From: Chloroflexota bacterium
GTDB taxonomy: Bacteria; Chloroflexota; Dehalococcoidia; Bin125
Length of the DNA stretch: 64,000 nucleotides
Assembly (NCBI GenBank): GCA_009838915.1
Contig: VXQT01000010.1
Coordinates: forward strand, 22,626 to 86,625
Direction of reading: 5' to 3'
Position numbers and translations under genes: made by a program. Under the pieces are notes generated by a model that had not been told where the DNA came from, searched no databases, and was given only the letters and a program-made list of their open reading frames with translations. Shown piece after piece: positions 26,138 through 34,518 of this stretch (positions are counted from its first letter, which is position 1; each line of letters starts with the position of its first letter).

Positions 26138-26818
26138 TTAGCGCTCGAATCGATACCCCGCTCCCCGCACCGTGATCAAGTGGCGCGGCGGGCCGTCCGG
26201 CTGTTCAATCTTCATGCGCAGCCAGCGCACGTGGACATCGACGGTTCGAGTACCGCCGGCGAAGGAGATGTCCCAGACGTCGTTGAGTAACTGATCGCGA
26301 GTAAAGGCGCGACCGTCGCGCTGGGCGAGATAGGCGAGCAGCTCATACTCCTTGGGCCGCAGCGCAATCGGCTCGCCGTGCCGGGACAGCAGGCGGCGAT
26401 TCAGATCGAGCGTGAACTCTCCGAACGTCAACACGCGGTCCTCGACCGATACCTCCTGCTTGCGGCGCAGATGCGCCCGCACCCTGGCCTTGAGCTCGGC
26501 CAGCGAGAACGGCTTGGTGATGTAGTCGTCAGCGCCCAGGTCCAGTCCCTTGACCCGGTCCGCCTCCGAGGTGCGCGCCGTCAGCAGCAGTACCGGCGCC
26601 TGCGAGTGTTCACGGATACCGCGCAGCACCTCGAGCCCGTCCATGCGCGGCAGCATCAGGTCGAGCAGCACCAGGTCAGGCTGAAGCGCTCGCGCCATCG
26701 AGAGGCCCTCGAGGCCGTCCTCGGCGGTGCGGACCCGGTAGCCCTCCATCTCGAGATTGAATCGCAGCGTTTCGGCCAGCGGTCTCTCGTCCTCCACGAC
26801 CAGCAACGTACGCGGCAC
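26138..26818 (-). CDS. phoP: Phosphate response regulator PhoP/PhoB (OmpR family)
   Basis: The 226-residue regulator starts at the GTG at 26818 (VPRTLLVVEDE), which has a strong AGGAGG five bases upstream; a longer frame from 27187 has no family support. The receiver domain has acidic pocket Glu9/Asp10, phosphorylated Asp53 (VLLDLMLP) and the conserved lysine in DDYITKPF. The C-terminal winged helix has LRPKEYELLAYLAQ, VWDISFAGGTRTVDVHVRWLRMKIE and RGAGYRFE. It would bind the repeats in front of pstS and activate the pst operon. It is the first gene of the phoP-phoR pair. Confidence 0.94.
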   Translation of the reverse strand: MPRTLLVVEDERPLAETLRFNLEMEGYRVRTAEDGLEGLSMARALQPDLVLLDLMLPRMDGLEVLRGIREHSQAPVLLLTARTSEADRVKGLDLGADDYITKPFSLAELKARVRAHLRRKQEVSVEDRVLTFGEFTLDLNRRLLSRHGEPIALRPKEYELLAYLAQRDGRAFTRDQLLNDVWDISFAGGTRTVDVHVRWLRMKIEQPDGPPRHLITVRGAGYRFER

Positions 26819-26951
26819 CGGGGCCTCCTCCACTGGAACACAGTCTATCGAGCACGTTGATCCATCGGTTGCACTCCAGTTGACCGCGACGTTCGCTAGC
26901 CTGCCTGCCAGACAGACCACAACCAGTGCACAACACGGCAGGAGCAAGATC

Positions 26952-27863
26952 ATGCGATTCGGATTCTGGCCGGGCGCCTCCAACCCCTGGGCCGAAGTGC
27001 TGACCGTCGCCCGGCACGCCGAGCGGACCGGCTGGGACCGCATCTGGTTCGCCGACCACTTCATGCCCAACAAACCCGTGGGCGAAGACGCCTCCGACGA
27101 GATCATGCACGAGTCGTGGACCACGCTTGCCGCGTTCGCCTCGCGGATTCCGAGGGTCAGGCTGGGCCACATGGTCTCGGGCAACACCTATCGGCATCCG
27201 ACCGTGACGGCCAAGATGGCGGCGCAGATCGACATCATCTCCGGCGGCCGCTTCATCCTCGGCCTGGGCGCGGCCTGGCAGGAGAACGAGCACCACGCCT
27301 ATGGCATCCACTTCGGCACGCTCAAGGAGCGCATGGACCGCTTCGAGGAGGCCTGCCACCTAATCACCGAGATGTTCCGCTACGAGAAGACCAACTTCAC
27401 CGGCGAGCACTACCAGCTGATCGACGCGCCGATGGAGCCGAAACCGATCCAGACGCCGCTGCCCCTGATGATCGGCGGCGGCGGCGAGAAGCGCACCCTG
27501 CGGATCACGGCCCAGTACGCCAATGAGTGGAACGTCTGGGGCACGCCCGAGGTGCTGATCCAGAAGCAGTCGGTGCTCGACGCGCACTGCGCCGACGTCG
27601 GCCGCGACCCGGCCGAAATCGAGCGCTCCGCCTGCATGCTGCTGATGATGACCGACAACGAGGATGTGCTCGGTCCGATCCGCGCCAGCGGCCGGCCGGT
27701 GCTGGGCGGCTCCAACGACGAAGTCAAGCGAACCGTGCAGGCCTACATCGACGCCGGCGTCGACGAGCTGATCCTGCCCGACTTCACCCTCGGCTCCAAC
27801 GCCTTCCAGCGCACCGAGCAGATGGACCGCTTCATCGAAGAGATCGCGCCCGAGTTCCGCTAG
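26952..27863 (+). CDS. LLM-class F420-type oxidoreductase
   Basis: The 303-residue luciferase-like TIM-barrel oxidoreductase starts at the ATG at 26952 after GGAG with suitable spacing. Landmarks: MRFGFWPGASNPWAEVL, AERTGWDRIWFADHFMP, RLGHMVSGNTYRHP (the non-prolyl cis-peptide region), SGGRFILGLGAAWQENEH and the phosphate-binding PLMIGGGGEKRTLR. The sequence pattern is that of F420-dependent members (TIGR03560-like), which move hydride between coenzyme F420 and small organic substrates; FMN cannot be excluded. It is divergent from phoP with 133 bases between, enough for a promoter. The DinB gene follows 20 bases later. Confidence 0.9.
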   Translation: MRFGFWPGASNPWAEVLTVARHAERTGWDRIWFADHFMPNKPVGEDASDEIMHESWTTLAAFASRIPRVRLGHMVSGNTYRHPTVTAKMAAQIDIISGGRFILGLGAAWQENEHHAYGIHFGTLKERMDRFEEACHLITEMFRYEKTNFTGEHYQLIDAPMEPKPIQTPLPLMIGGGGEKRTLRITAQYANEWNVWGTPEVLIQKQSVLDAHCADVGRDPAEIERSACMLLMMTDNEDVLGPIRASGRPVLGGSNDEVKRTVQAYIDAGVDELILPDFTLGSNAFQRTEQMDRFIEEIAPEFR

Positions 27864-27883
27864 GCCGCTGCTAGGCTCGGCCC

Positions 27884-28420
27884 ATGACGGATGACCCGAT
27901 TCAACGCCTGCGCCAAGAGTTTCTCGATGGTGCGCAAACGCTTGCCTGGGACGAGATCTGGCTGCGCATGGCGAGTGCCCGCTTCGCGCTGATCGACGAG
28001 CTGCAGGGTGTCAGCCAGGAGCAGGCGGACTGGACGCCCGCGGGCGGGACGGATGCGGCGGACGAGTCGACCTGGTCCATCGCCGAAATCATGCGCCACG
28101 TGATCACGGCGTCGCCGAACATCGCCGAAATCATCGCGGCGACGGCCAACGGGCAGACGGTGGTCAAGGGTCCGCCCGGTCAGATCACGGCGCCGGCGTC
28201 GGATGTGGACGACCTGCGGCTGCAGGTGACGTCGGTGAGCGAGCGCCTGCTCAGCGTCGCCAACGCATTCCCGGAGGAGATTGACCGCGAGGCCACCGTC
28301 CCGCACGCGTTCTTCGGGGAACTCCCCTCAATGGCCTGGCCCCTCTTCCAGGCCTTCCACGACGGTGACCACACGCGACAGATCGAGGCGCTGAAGGCGC
28401 ACCGGGACTATCCGGCGTAG
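27884..28420 (+). CDS. DinB-superfamily protein
   Basis: The 178-residue four-helix protein is of the DinB/DUF664 superfamily. The metal-binding histidines expected of the family are visible in WSIAEIMRHV (first helix after the loop) and in FHDGDHTRQIEAL near the C-terminus. Related proteins are thiol-dependent transferases or hydrolases (bacillithiol- or mycothiol-S-transferases), but the substrate cannot be assigned here. It lies 20 bases downstream of the LLM oxidoreductase and is probably cotranscribed. A palindromic repeat follows directly. Confidence 0.82.
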   Translation: MTDDPIQRLRQEFLDGAQTLAWDEIWLRMASARFALIDELQGVSQEQADWTPAGGTDAADESTWSIAEIMRHVITASPNIAEIIAATANGQTVVKGPPGQITAPASDVDDLRLQVTSVSERLLSVANAFPEEIDREATVPHAFFGELPSMAWPLFQAFHDGDHTRQIEALKAHRDYPA

Positions 28421-28429
28421 CGAGGCGTG

Positions 28430-28497
28430 CCCCCCTCTGCCCCCCGCCTTCGCGGGGGCAGGCTTTCGGCATCTCCCCCCGCTGCGCGGGGGGAGAG
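28430..28497. repeat. Palindromic repeat with an extra nested hairpin
   Basis: The standard unit (CCCCCCTCTG ... CATCTCCCCCC GCTGCGC GGGGGGAGAG) is interrupted after CTG by an additional TGCCCCCGC-CTTC-GCGGGGGCA hairpin. It fills the gap between two convergent genes. Confidence 0.85.
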
Positions 28498-28498
28498 A

Positions 28499-29269
28499 TC
28501 AGAGCGCAGGCTGCTCATCAAGTGGGCGCGGCACGACGATGTAGCCGTTCTGGTCCCCAATCCTTTCCCAGCGCTCAGGCTCTTTCCAGATCAAGTAGGC
28601 AGCGAGGGCGCAGGTGAGGCCGTCGAGCGTGTCGTCGAGGCGCTTGTATGCCTTGCCTATCAGCGACTGCGTGATGGCCGGGTCGAGGCTCTGCTGAACT
28701 ACAGGATGATCCAAGATGCCAGGTGCTTCACGCTCAATCAAAGTGGCCATATGCCGTTGGTAGCTCCGCATTGCAGCCTGACAAAATGCCCAAGTCCGCT
28801 TGTCGTTCTTCTTGTAAGGAATTCGCTCTGCCAGTCGAAAGAGGCGAACGTGAATCGTATGGGGATAGACCTCCATTGCTGAGCGCTCAATCACCTCAGT
28901 GTTCCTCAGGGAAGGCGGCTCGCAATCGAATCCGCGCGCCTTCAGTGCCGTCCCCAGATCAACGCCAGCCCGCTCACCGCGTTGGAGAGCAGCCTTGGCT
29001 GGTCGAGCTGCGATCTTGAACGGATGAAAGCGATGCTTGCGACCGATCTCGGAGTCGACCCAGCGTTCCTTAGTGCAGAGCAACGGCGCATCAATCGTTA
29101 CGACTGCAGGACTCGCGCTTGCCACCTCATCGGCAAGAGTCTCCGTTTCGCAGGCTCGTGCCTCGATACGGGCACAGCGCAGATTCTCCCGCGAGTCGCC
29201 CTCGAGCCAGCAGATGCCGCTCTCGTTCTTTGCGGACCAGGCGAGGTCGAGGCCGATGAAGGTGGGCAT
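28499..29269 (-). CDS. DUF429-family protein
   Basis: The protein has 256 residues from the ATG at 29269 (MPTFIGLDLAW); the longer open frame upstream runs through a palindromic repeat and is not credible. It has the RNase H-like opening FIGLDLAWSAKNESGICWL, VVTIDAPLLC and VYPHTIHVRLF pattern of DUF429, with the conserved IGKAYKRLDDTLDGLTCALAAYL near the end and the carboxylates typical of a nuclease-like fold. The biochemical role is unknown; a predicted nuclease is the best guess. Composition is slightly less GC-rich than its neighbours. It converges on the DinB gene with a repeat between. Confidence 0.85.
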   Translation of the reverse strand: MPTFIGLDLAWSAKNESGICWLEGDSRENLRCARIEARACETETLADEVASASPAVVTIDAPLLCTKERWVDSEIGRKHRFHPFKIAARPAKAALQRGERAGVDLGTALKARGFDCEPPSLRNTEVIERSAMEVYPHTIHVRLFRLAERIPYKKNDKRTWAFCQAAMRSYQRHMATLIEREAPGILDHPVVQQSLDPAITQSLIGKAYKRLDDTLDGLTCALAAYLIWKEPERWERIGDQNGYIVVPRPLDEQPAL

Positions 29270-29300
29270 GGTTACAGCAGCTCGGCGGCGTGTCGCAGGG

Positions 29301-29357
29301 GTGCCCCCCTCTGTCGCTCCGCGACATCTCCCCCCGCTGCGCGGGGGGAGAGAAGGG
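29301..29357. repeat. Palindromic repeat with compensatory stem variant
   Basis: The first arm is TGTCGC-TCC-GCGACA where other copies have TGCC-TTC-GGCA or TGTCCC-TAC-GGGACA; both sides of the stem changed together. The second arm is CCCCCCGC-TGC-GCGGGGGG. TCCCTGCGTGAAGCAAGTACAGGGA follows as a possible third hairpin. Confidence 0.85.
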
Positions 29358-29390
29358 GCGAGTCCCTGCGTGAAGCAAGTACAGGGAGGG

Positions 29391-30281
29391 TTAGCGGTTG
29401 CGCGGGGCCTGGGAGTAGTCGCCGAAGGGGCCGTCTCGCCAGGCGAGGGCTCCCTTGAGGCCTTCGTCACGCATTCGGCGCGACCACTCGTAGTGCTGGC
29501 TGGTGAAGGTGCCGACGGCGTCGAGGTCGGTGCTGCTGCGCAGCGACGAGTAGATGCCCATGTTCTCGTAGAAGCGGTTCATGTGGACCTTGAGCTGGGC
29601 CAGGTGGTCGGCGGGCAGATTCGCCACGCGCTCGGCCAGAGCCATCGTCTTCTCCTCCAGCTCATCGCGCGGGACGGCGTAGTTGATCAGGTTGAGCTCG
29701 GCCGCCTCGGTCGCGCGGATCGGGTCGCCGGTGTAGAAGAGCTCCTTGGCTTTGCGCATGTTGGTCAGCAGCGGCAGGATCGCCGAGGTGCGCGAACCGG
29801 CGAAGCGCAGACCGGGGTGGCCGATCTGCGTATCCTCGGCGGCGACCACGAGGTCGGCCATCATCGACAGCTCGAAGCCGCCGGCGATCGCGTAGCCATG
29901 AAGTTGAGCGATCGTCACTTTCTGCATGTTCCAGAAGTAGAGCCAGATGTCGGTCACGCGGGCCATGCCGCCGCGGATGCCCATGATCAGGCGATTGCCG
30001 TCGTCGTCGACGGTGCGGAAGCGGCGGTGAATCGCGTCGGCGCCGTAGCCACCGGCCGGAGTCAGGTCGTAGCCGGCCGAGAAGGTGCGGCCGGCGCCCT
30101 TGACGATGATCACGCGCACGTCGTCGTCGGCCTCGAAGTGCTCGCAGGCGTCGCGGAAGTCGTAGATCAACTCCTGCGAGAGGGCGTTCATCTTCTCGGG
30201 ACGGTTGAGCGTGAGCACGCCGATCCGGTCATCGGCGCCGGTGCGCTCGAGCAGGACGTTTTCGAAGGTGGGAAGGGACAT
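29391..30281 (-). CDS. Enoyl-CoA hydratase/isomerase family protein
   Basis: The 296-residue crotonase-fold protein starts at the ATG at 30281 (MSLPTFENVLLE). The oxyanion-hole segments are GAGRTFSAGYDL and HGYAIAGGFEL. The first catalytic glutamate position is kept (GGFEL), but the second reads HPGLRF in place of the usual PE, so classical water addition to an enoyl-CoA is doubtful; isomerase, hydrolase or lyase chemistry is possible. It has a longer C-terminus than the other two crotonases in the window (YEWSRRMRDEGLKGALAWRD). The substrate would be an acyl-CoA. It stands alone, divergent from the peptide-binding lipoprotein. Confidence 0.88.
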   Translation of the reverse strand: MSLPTFENVLLERTGADDRIGVLTLNRPEKMNALSQELIYDFRDACEHFEADDDVRVIIVKGAGRTFSAGYDLTPAGGYGADAIHRRFRTVDDDGNRLIMGIRGGMARVTDIWLYFWNMQKVTIAQLHGYAIAGGFELSMMADLVVAAEDTQIGHPGLRFAGSRTSAILPLLTNMRKAKELFYTGDPIRATEAAELNLINYAVPRDELEEKTMALAERVANLPADHLAQLKVHMNRFYENMGIYSSLRSSTDLDAVGTFTSQHYEWSRRMRDEGLKGALAWRDGPFGDYSQAPRNR

Positions 30282-30376
30282 GGAGGTTCTCCAGGGCATG
30301 CTGGGTAGTGGAACCCAGAGTAGCCGACGACCGTTGCTAGGCTTCCCATGAGATTGATTGCGGAGCAAGGTGCAAC

Positions 30377-32182
30377 ATGAAACTGATCCTGTCCACGCTC
30401 GTCGTTGCCAGCCTGTTGCTGCTGGCTTGCAGCGACGACATTCCCTCCGCGTCGGAAGAGTCGACCGAAGCGCGCGCGGACACCGTTTCGGCCCTTGTCG
30501 CCAACGCCGATGCCTTTGAGTACGAGATCGGCGAGTACGGCGGCGAGCTGACGTTTGCCACAATCTCAGAGCCGTTGACACTCAACCTTGCACTGGCCAA
30601 CGACGCCGGTTCCGCTGGCGTGCTGGGCTTTCTCTTCGAGGGCTTGACGGATATCTCCTGGCTCAGCGGTGAGCCGCAGCCGAACCTGGCCCACACCTGG
30701 GATGTCTCGGACGACGGCCTGACCTGGACCTTCTATCTGCGGCGCGATGTCCGCTGGCACGACGGTGAGCCGTTCACTGCGGCCGATGTCGAGTTCACGT
30801 TCAACGAGATCATCTACAACGAGGACATTCCGACATCGACTCGTGCTGCGTTCACCTTCCGCCTGCTCGACGAGGACGGCGCCTGGCAGTCGGCGCCGAT
30901 GACGGTGGAGGCGATCGACGAGTACACCGTGCAGTGCGTCCTGCCGGTCTCCTTCGCGCCCTTCCTGCGTTCAATGGCGACCGCGATCTACCCGCAGCAC
31001 ATTCTGCAGCCGTATGTCGATGCCGGAACGTTCAACGATGCCTGGGGCATCGAGACCGATCCCTCGGAGATTGTCGGCACCGGGCCATTCCTGATCGATC
31101 AGTACATCGCCGAAGAGCGAGTGGTCTTCACCCGCAACACCGACTACTGGATGTCCGATGCGGACGGCAATCAGCTTCCCTATCTCGACCGAGTCGTGCA
31201 GGTGATCGTCCCCGAGCTGGAGGACGAGCTGGAGGCGTTCCGTTCGGGCTTGGCCGACAGCCACGGGGTGCTGGGCAGAGAGTTTGCAGAACTGGAGCCA
31301 CTCGCCGAAGACGAGAACTTCACCATCCATCGTCGCGGACCGACGTTCGGCTCGACGTTCCTGACCTTCAATCAGAATCAGCGCGTGGATCCTGAGACCG
31401 GTGCAGGGTTCGTGAGCGAGGAGAAGCTGTCCTGGTTCAGCAACCTCGACTTTCGGCGGGCCGTGGCTCACGTGGTGGACAAGGACGCGATTATCGATCG
31501 GGTCCAGCATGGTTTCGGTTACCCGCAGTGGTCGTCGATTAGCCCGGCCAGTGGCGACTTCCACAACCCTGACGTCGCGACCTACGAGTACGACCTGGAC
31601 CGGGCAAATGCCATACTCGACGAGCTCGGATGGACCGACCGCAATGGCGATGGCATTCGCGAAGACGATCGCGGCAATGAGATCCGCTTCACTCTGGCGA
31701 CGAACACCCAGAACAGCGTCCGCGAGCAGGTCTCCGAGAGCATCCACGAGGGTCTGCGTGAGCTCGGTCTCGACGTTGAGTTCGAACTGATCGAGTTCGG
31801 TGAGCTGGTCAGCCAGTTGACGAGTTCCTACGACTGGGACGCGATTGTGATCGGCTTCACAGGCGGGATCGATCCCTTTGGCGGGATCGTGATCTGGCAC
31901 AGTTCGGAAAACCTGCACCTCTGGCATCCAAACCAACCCGAGCCGGCGACCGCATGGGAAGCGGAGTTGAACGACCTCTACGTGCGAGCCAGCCAGGAAC
32001 TCGACCGCGAGTTGCGATTCTCGCTCTATCACCGCGCCCAGGAACTCGTAGCGGACAACCTGCCGGTGATTTACACATCACACCCCGAGCGCCTGACCGC
32101 CGTACGCAACGTCTTCGGAAACACCACGCCGACGCTCTACGGCCTGTGGGACATCCGCTATCTGTACCGGACTGACGAGTAG
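30377..32182 (+). CDS. ABC transporter substrate-binding lipoprotein, family 5 (peptide/opine type)
   Basis: The 601-residue extracytoplasmic receptor has a lipoprotein signal peptide (MKLILSTLVVASLLLLAC, lipidated Cys18). The SBP_bac_5 pattern is clear: the domain entrance PNLAHTWDVSDDGLTWTFYLRRDVRWHDGEPFTAADVEFTFNEI, VGTGPFLID, FRRAVAHVVDKDAIID and the cleft-lining HPNQPEPA region. It would deliver oligopeptides or related solutes to an importer, but no dpp/opp permease or ATPase lies nearby, so this is an orphan receptor. It has its own promoter region in the 95 bases between it and the divergent crotonase gene. Confidence 0.92.
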   Translation: MKLILSTLVVASLLLLACSDDIPSASEESTEARADTVSALVANADAFEYEIGEYGGELTFATISEPLTLNLALANDAGSAGVLGFLFEGLTDISWLSGEPQPNLAHTWDVSDDGLTWTFYLRRDVRWHDGEPFTAADVEFTFNEIIYNEDIPTSTRAAFTFRLLDEDGAWQSAPMTVEAIDEYTVQCVLPVSFAPFLRSMATAIYPQHILQPYVDAGTFNDAWGIETDPSEIVGTGPFLIDQYIAEERVVFTRNTDYWMSDADGNQLPYLDRVVQVIVPELEDELEAFRSGLADSHGVLGREFAELEPLAEDENFTIHRRGPTFGSTFLTFNQNQRVDPETGAGFVSEEKLSWFSNLDFRRAVAHVVDKDAIIDRVQHGFGYPQWSSISPASGDFHNPDVATYEYDLDRANAILDELGWTDRNGDGIREDDRGNEIRFTLATNTQNSVREQVSESIHEGLRELGLDVEFELIEFGELVSQLTSSYDWDAIVIGFTGGIDPFGGIVIWHSSENLHLWHPNQPEPATAWEAELNDLYVRASQELDRELRFSLYHRAQELVADNLPVIYTSHPERLTAVRNVFGNTTPTLYGLWDIRYLYRTDE

Positions 32183-32261
32183 AGCTGCAGACAACTCAGT
32201 GGAGCTTGAAGCAGCTCTAGCCTCGTGGTCGTTCATTCGGGCAGATCAGGCGGCTTTGACC

Positions 32262-33212
32262 TCAGTCTGCTGTCAGACAGGACGCGTAGGTTCCTGAATC
32301 GATAGACAGCACCTGTATCTTCTCGATCAGCTCGTCGAAGGCGGCGTGGATTCTACGCGCCTGAGACTCGTCGGCCGTCTCGCTCACATACCTGCGGCTC
32401 TCCTCGCCGGGACACGACCACGGATCGAAGTCACCACCCCCTGTGAGTTCTACTGTGATCGCGATTCCGGCCGAAATGTCGCCCTCCGTGTACCGGAGAT
32501 AGGCCCCCACCCAGCTGTAGGAAAAGTCGTCGCCATCCCCTTCTTCGCCCGTGTACACCGAGAACTCAAGCGTCAGGCCATTGGGCACTGTCAGGACGAG
32601 GGACGTGCCTAAGTAATTGAGTAGGTATCGTTCGCCGGCGCTGAGAGTTGGTCCTGCATGTTCAATCGACAGAGTCACATACATGCCCGCTGTGGCACTA
32701 CCGGTCCGCCCCCCGCTGTCGGTAATCGTCGCGACAATCGTCTTTGAGCCAGAGTCGACCAGGAAATCTCCCGTGTACTGGCGAAACGGTCCATCGTGGT
32801 CGGCTTCATACGACACCACCCCGGTTCGAAGCGCGCAGCTAACCGACGCGCTGCCGAACTCCCTGGGGCGCGCGTACTCCTGAGTCGCGTCACGCGTCTC
32901 TCCGTCAATCTCCACCTGGTACGGCGGAGTACCGCCCTCGACGTGCCAGCGCACTGCCACCTCGGCCACGTCTCTCAGTGCGGGAGCCTCCTCTGACGAA
33001 GAGATTGGACGGCCTCTCTCGGTGTCGCAGGTGTCCGGCGCCGACAGCGTGAGTTTCAGCGGCTGGTTTGCCACTGTGCCCTGATCCTGCCGTGCGATGA
33101 CTTCTGACTGTTGGCGCATGTCATCATCACAGCCGACGATGGCAACCACCGCTGCCACAAGCACGAGCAACGCTGCGTTGCGCAGCCGCCTTCCGCGCAG
33201 TCTCGCTTGCAT
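32262..33212 (-). CDS. Predicted surface lipoprotein with Ig/PKD-like region
   Basis: The protein has 316 residues. The N-terminus (basic, then AALLVLVAAVVAIVGC) ends in a lipobox cysteine at 28. The mature part begins with a Gln/Asp-rich linker, then a beta-sandwich-like region: VRWHVEGGTPPYQVEIDGE and KTIVATITDSGGRTGSATAGMYVTLSI are typical of PKD or cadherin-like extracellular domains. A second region (RYLLNYLGTSLVLTVPNGLTLEFSVY) and a cysteine-containing C-terminus follow. It is probably exported and membrane-anchored; the function is unknown. It is convergent with the SBP gene and divergent from the ferritin-like pair. Confidence 0.78.
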   Translation of the reverse strand: MQARLRGRRLRNAALLVLVAAVVAIVGCDDDMRQQSEVIARQDQGTVANQPLKLTLSAPDTCDTERGRPISSSEEAPALRDVAEVAVRWHVEGGTPPYQVEIDGETRDATQEYARPREFGSASVSCALRTGVVSYEADHDGPFRQYTGDFLVDSGSKTIVATITDSGGRTGSATAGMYVTLSIEHAGPTLSAGERYLLNYLGTSLVLTVPNGLTLEFSVYTGEEGDGDDFSYSWVGAYLRYTEGDISAGIAITVELTGGGDFDPWSCPGEESRRYVSETADESQARRIHAAFDELIEKIQVLSIDSGTYASCLTAD

Positions 33213-33364
33213 CGCGTCCCTCGGTTCCGCACTCGGCGCAAGCAGCGTCCGCCGGTGCCAGCCTAGTCAGCTTGCGGTCGCGTTTGCGGCTGGGTAGCCT
33301 GCGCGTGCATTGCATCGCGTCGGCGCCGCATCAGTTTCGGTGCCGCATGATCCGGGAGTATGGC

Positions 33365-34432
33365 ATGGTCACCGCCGACAAGCTTGACGAACTGCAGATG
33401 GAGCCGGAGGCGCCGGAACTGGACCTCTCCTGGTTGAACCTGGATACGGAGTGGGGTGTCTCGGCTGAACTTGGGCGCAAGGGGCTGACCCTGCAGCAGA
33501 TCAACAAGTCGATCTACGGCGAGATTCCGGCCACCTCGGTTGACAGCTCGGCCCGACCGCGCGGCGCCGCGCCGCCCGAGGGCGCGACCCCGCGCATGAC
33601 CCCGTGGGTGCTGGGCGACGCGACCGAGACCTTCTCCGACTCGGCCGCGCTGCTCTACGACGAAGCGGTCTCGCGCCAGTGGTCGTCGGCCACCGACATT
33701 CCCTGGGACACGCTGGACGAACTGCCCGAGGACATCGAGCGCGCGATGGTGCAGCTCTGCACTTCGCTGACCGAGGTCGAGTTCATCGCCGGCGACGTGC
33801 CCGGCAAGTGGCTGCCGCGGATTGCGGCCGACCACTATGAGTCGGGCCTCTTCCTGATGTCGCAGGTGATGGACGAAGCTCGCCACACCGATGTCTTCCG
33901 CAAGCGCGCGCTGGCCAACGGCGGCGGCTTGCTGCTGCAGGGCGGCGGCGGCGGGCTGCGTCAGATTCTCGAGGCCGAGGACTTCACCCAGATGTCCTCA
34001 ATGCTGCACATTCTCGGCGAGGGCTTTGTCCAGTCGCTGTTCCGCCTGGGCGAGCTGATCGCGCACAACGAGGCCGAGAAGCGGATCTTCCGCCTGGCCG
34101 CGCAGGACGAGTCGCGTCACGTGGCCTACGGCGTCACGCATCTCAAGTACACGCTGGAGCACGAGCCCGAGAAGGCCGAGGAAGTCCACTGGACGCTCGA
34201 CATGTTCGAGGACACGCTGGTCGACCCCGACCAGGCCAACCCGGGTCTTGCCGGAGCGCTGGTCTACCTGCTCGGCGACGGCGACGTCGACGAGGGCTGG
34301 CGGCTGTTCTGGCACGTGCGACGCAAGCAGGTGCTCGAGTACCTGCACCGCCTCGACGTGGCCGGCCTCGGCGGCCGCCTCGAGACCGGGCGTCTGCACC
34401 CGGCCCTCGCGGGCGCGCTCGACGAAAACTAG
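33365..34432 (+). CDS. Ferritin-like diiron-type protein (catalytic member of a tandem pair)
   Basis: The protein has 355 residues from the ATG at 33365 (GGGAG seven bases before); ATG at 33347 is an alternative. The helical core has a complete set of candidate dinuclear metal ligands in R2/ferritin-like order: Glu137 or Glu139 (TEVEF), Glu171 and His174 (DEARH), Glu219 (GEGF), Glu249 and His252 (DESRH). Such proteins activate oxygen: ribonucleotide reductase R2-like oxidases, acyl-ACP desaturase-like and N-oxygenase-like enzymes. No thioredoxin, ferredoxin or reductase gene is adjacent. The next gene is a paralogue, sharing RKRALANGGG and the spacing DIPWDTLD/DIPWDSLE, that has lost most ligands. 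The two are probably subunits of one enzyme. Confidence 0.87.
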   Translation: MVTADKLDELQMEPEAPELDLSWLNLDTEWGVSAELGRKGLTLQQINKSIYGEIPATSVDSSARPRGAAPPEGATPRMTPWVLGDATETFSDSAALLYDEAVSRQWSSATDIPWDTLDELPEDIERAMVQLCTSLTEVEFIAGDVPGKWLPRIAADHYESGLFLMSQVMDEARHTDVFRKRALANGGGLLLQGGGGGLRQILEAEDFTQMSSMLHILGEGFVQSLFRLGELIAHNEAEKRIFRLAAQDESRHVAYGVTHLKYTLEHEPEKAEEVHWTLDMFEDTLVDPDQANPGLAGALVYLLGDGDVDEGWRLFWHVRRKQVLEYLHRLDVAGLGGRLETGRLHPALAGALDEN

Positions 34433-34442
34433 TTCATCGGTT

Positions 34443-34491
34443 CCCTCTCCCCCCGCTCTGCGGGGGGAGATGCCGGAGGCAGAGGGGGGTC
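34443..34491. repeat. Palindromic repeat, inverted orientation, between the ferritin-like genes
   Basis: CCCTCTCCCCCCGC-TCT-GCGGGGGGAGA, then TGCC-GGA-GGCA and GAGGGGGG: the consensus on the opposite strand. It lies within the 86 bases separating the two paralogues. Confidence 0.85.
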
Positions 34492-34518
34492 CGAGGGGAC
34501 TCGCCGAGGAGCATCATC

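Noticed and set aside
26819..27187. Longer N-terminus of the phosphate response regulator
   Set aside because: The extra ~120 residues overlap the divergent LLM gene start and have no receiver-domain similarity; the GTG at 26818 has a strong AGGAGG.
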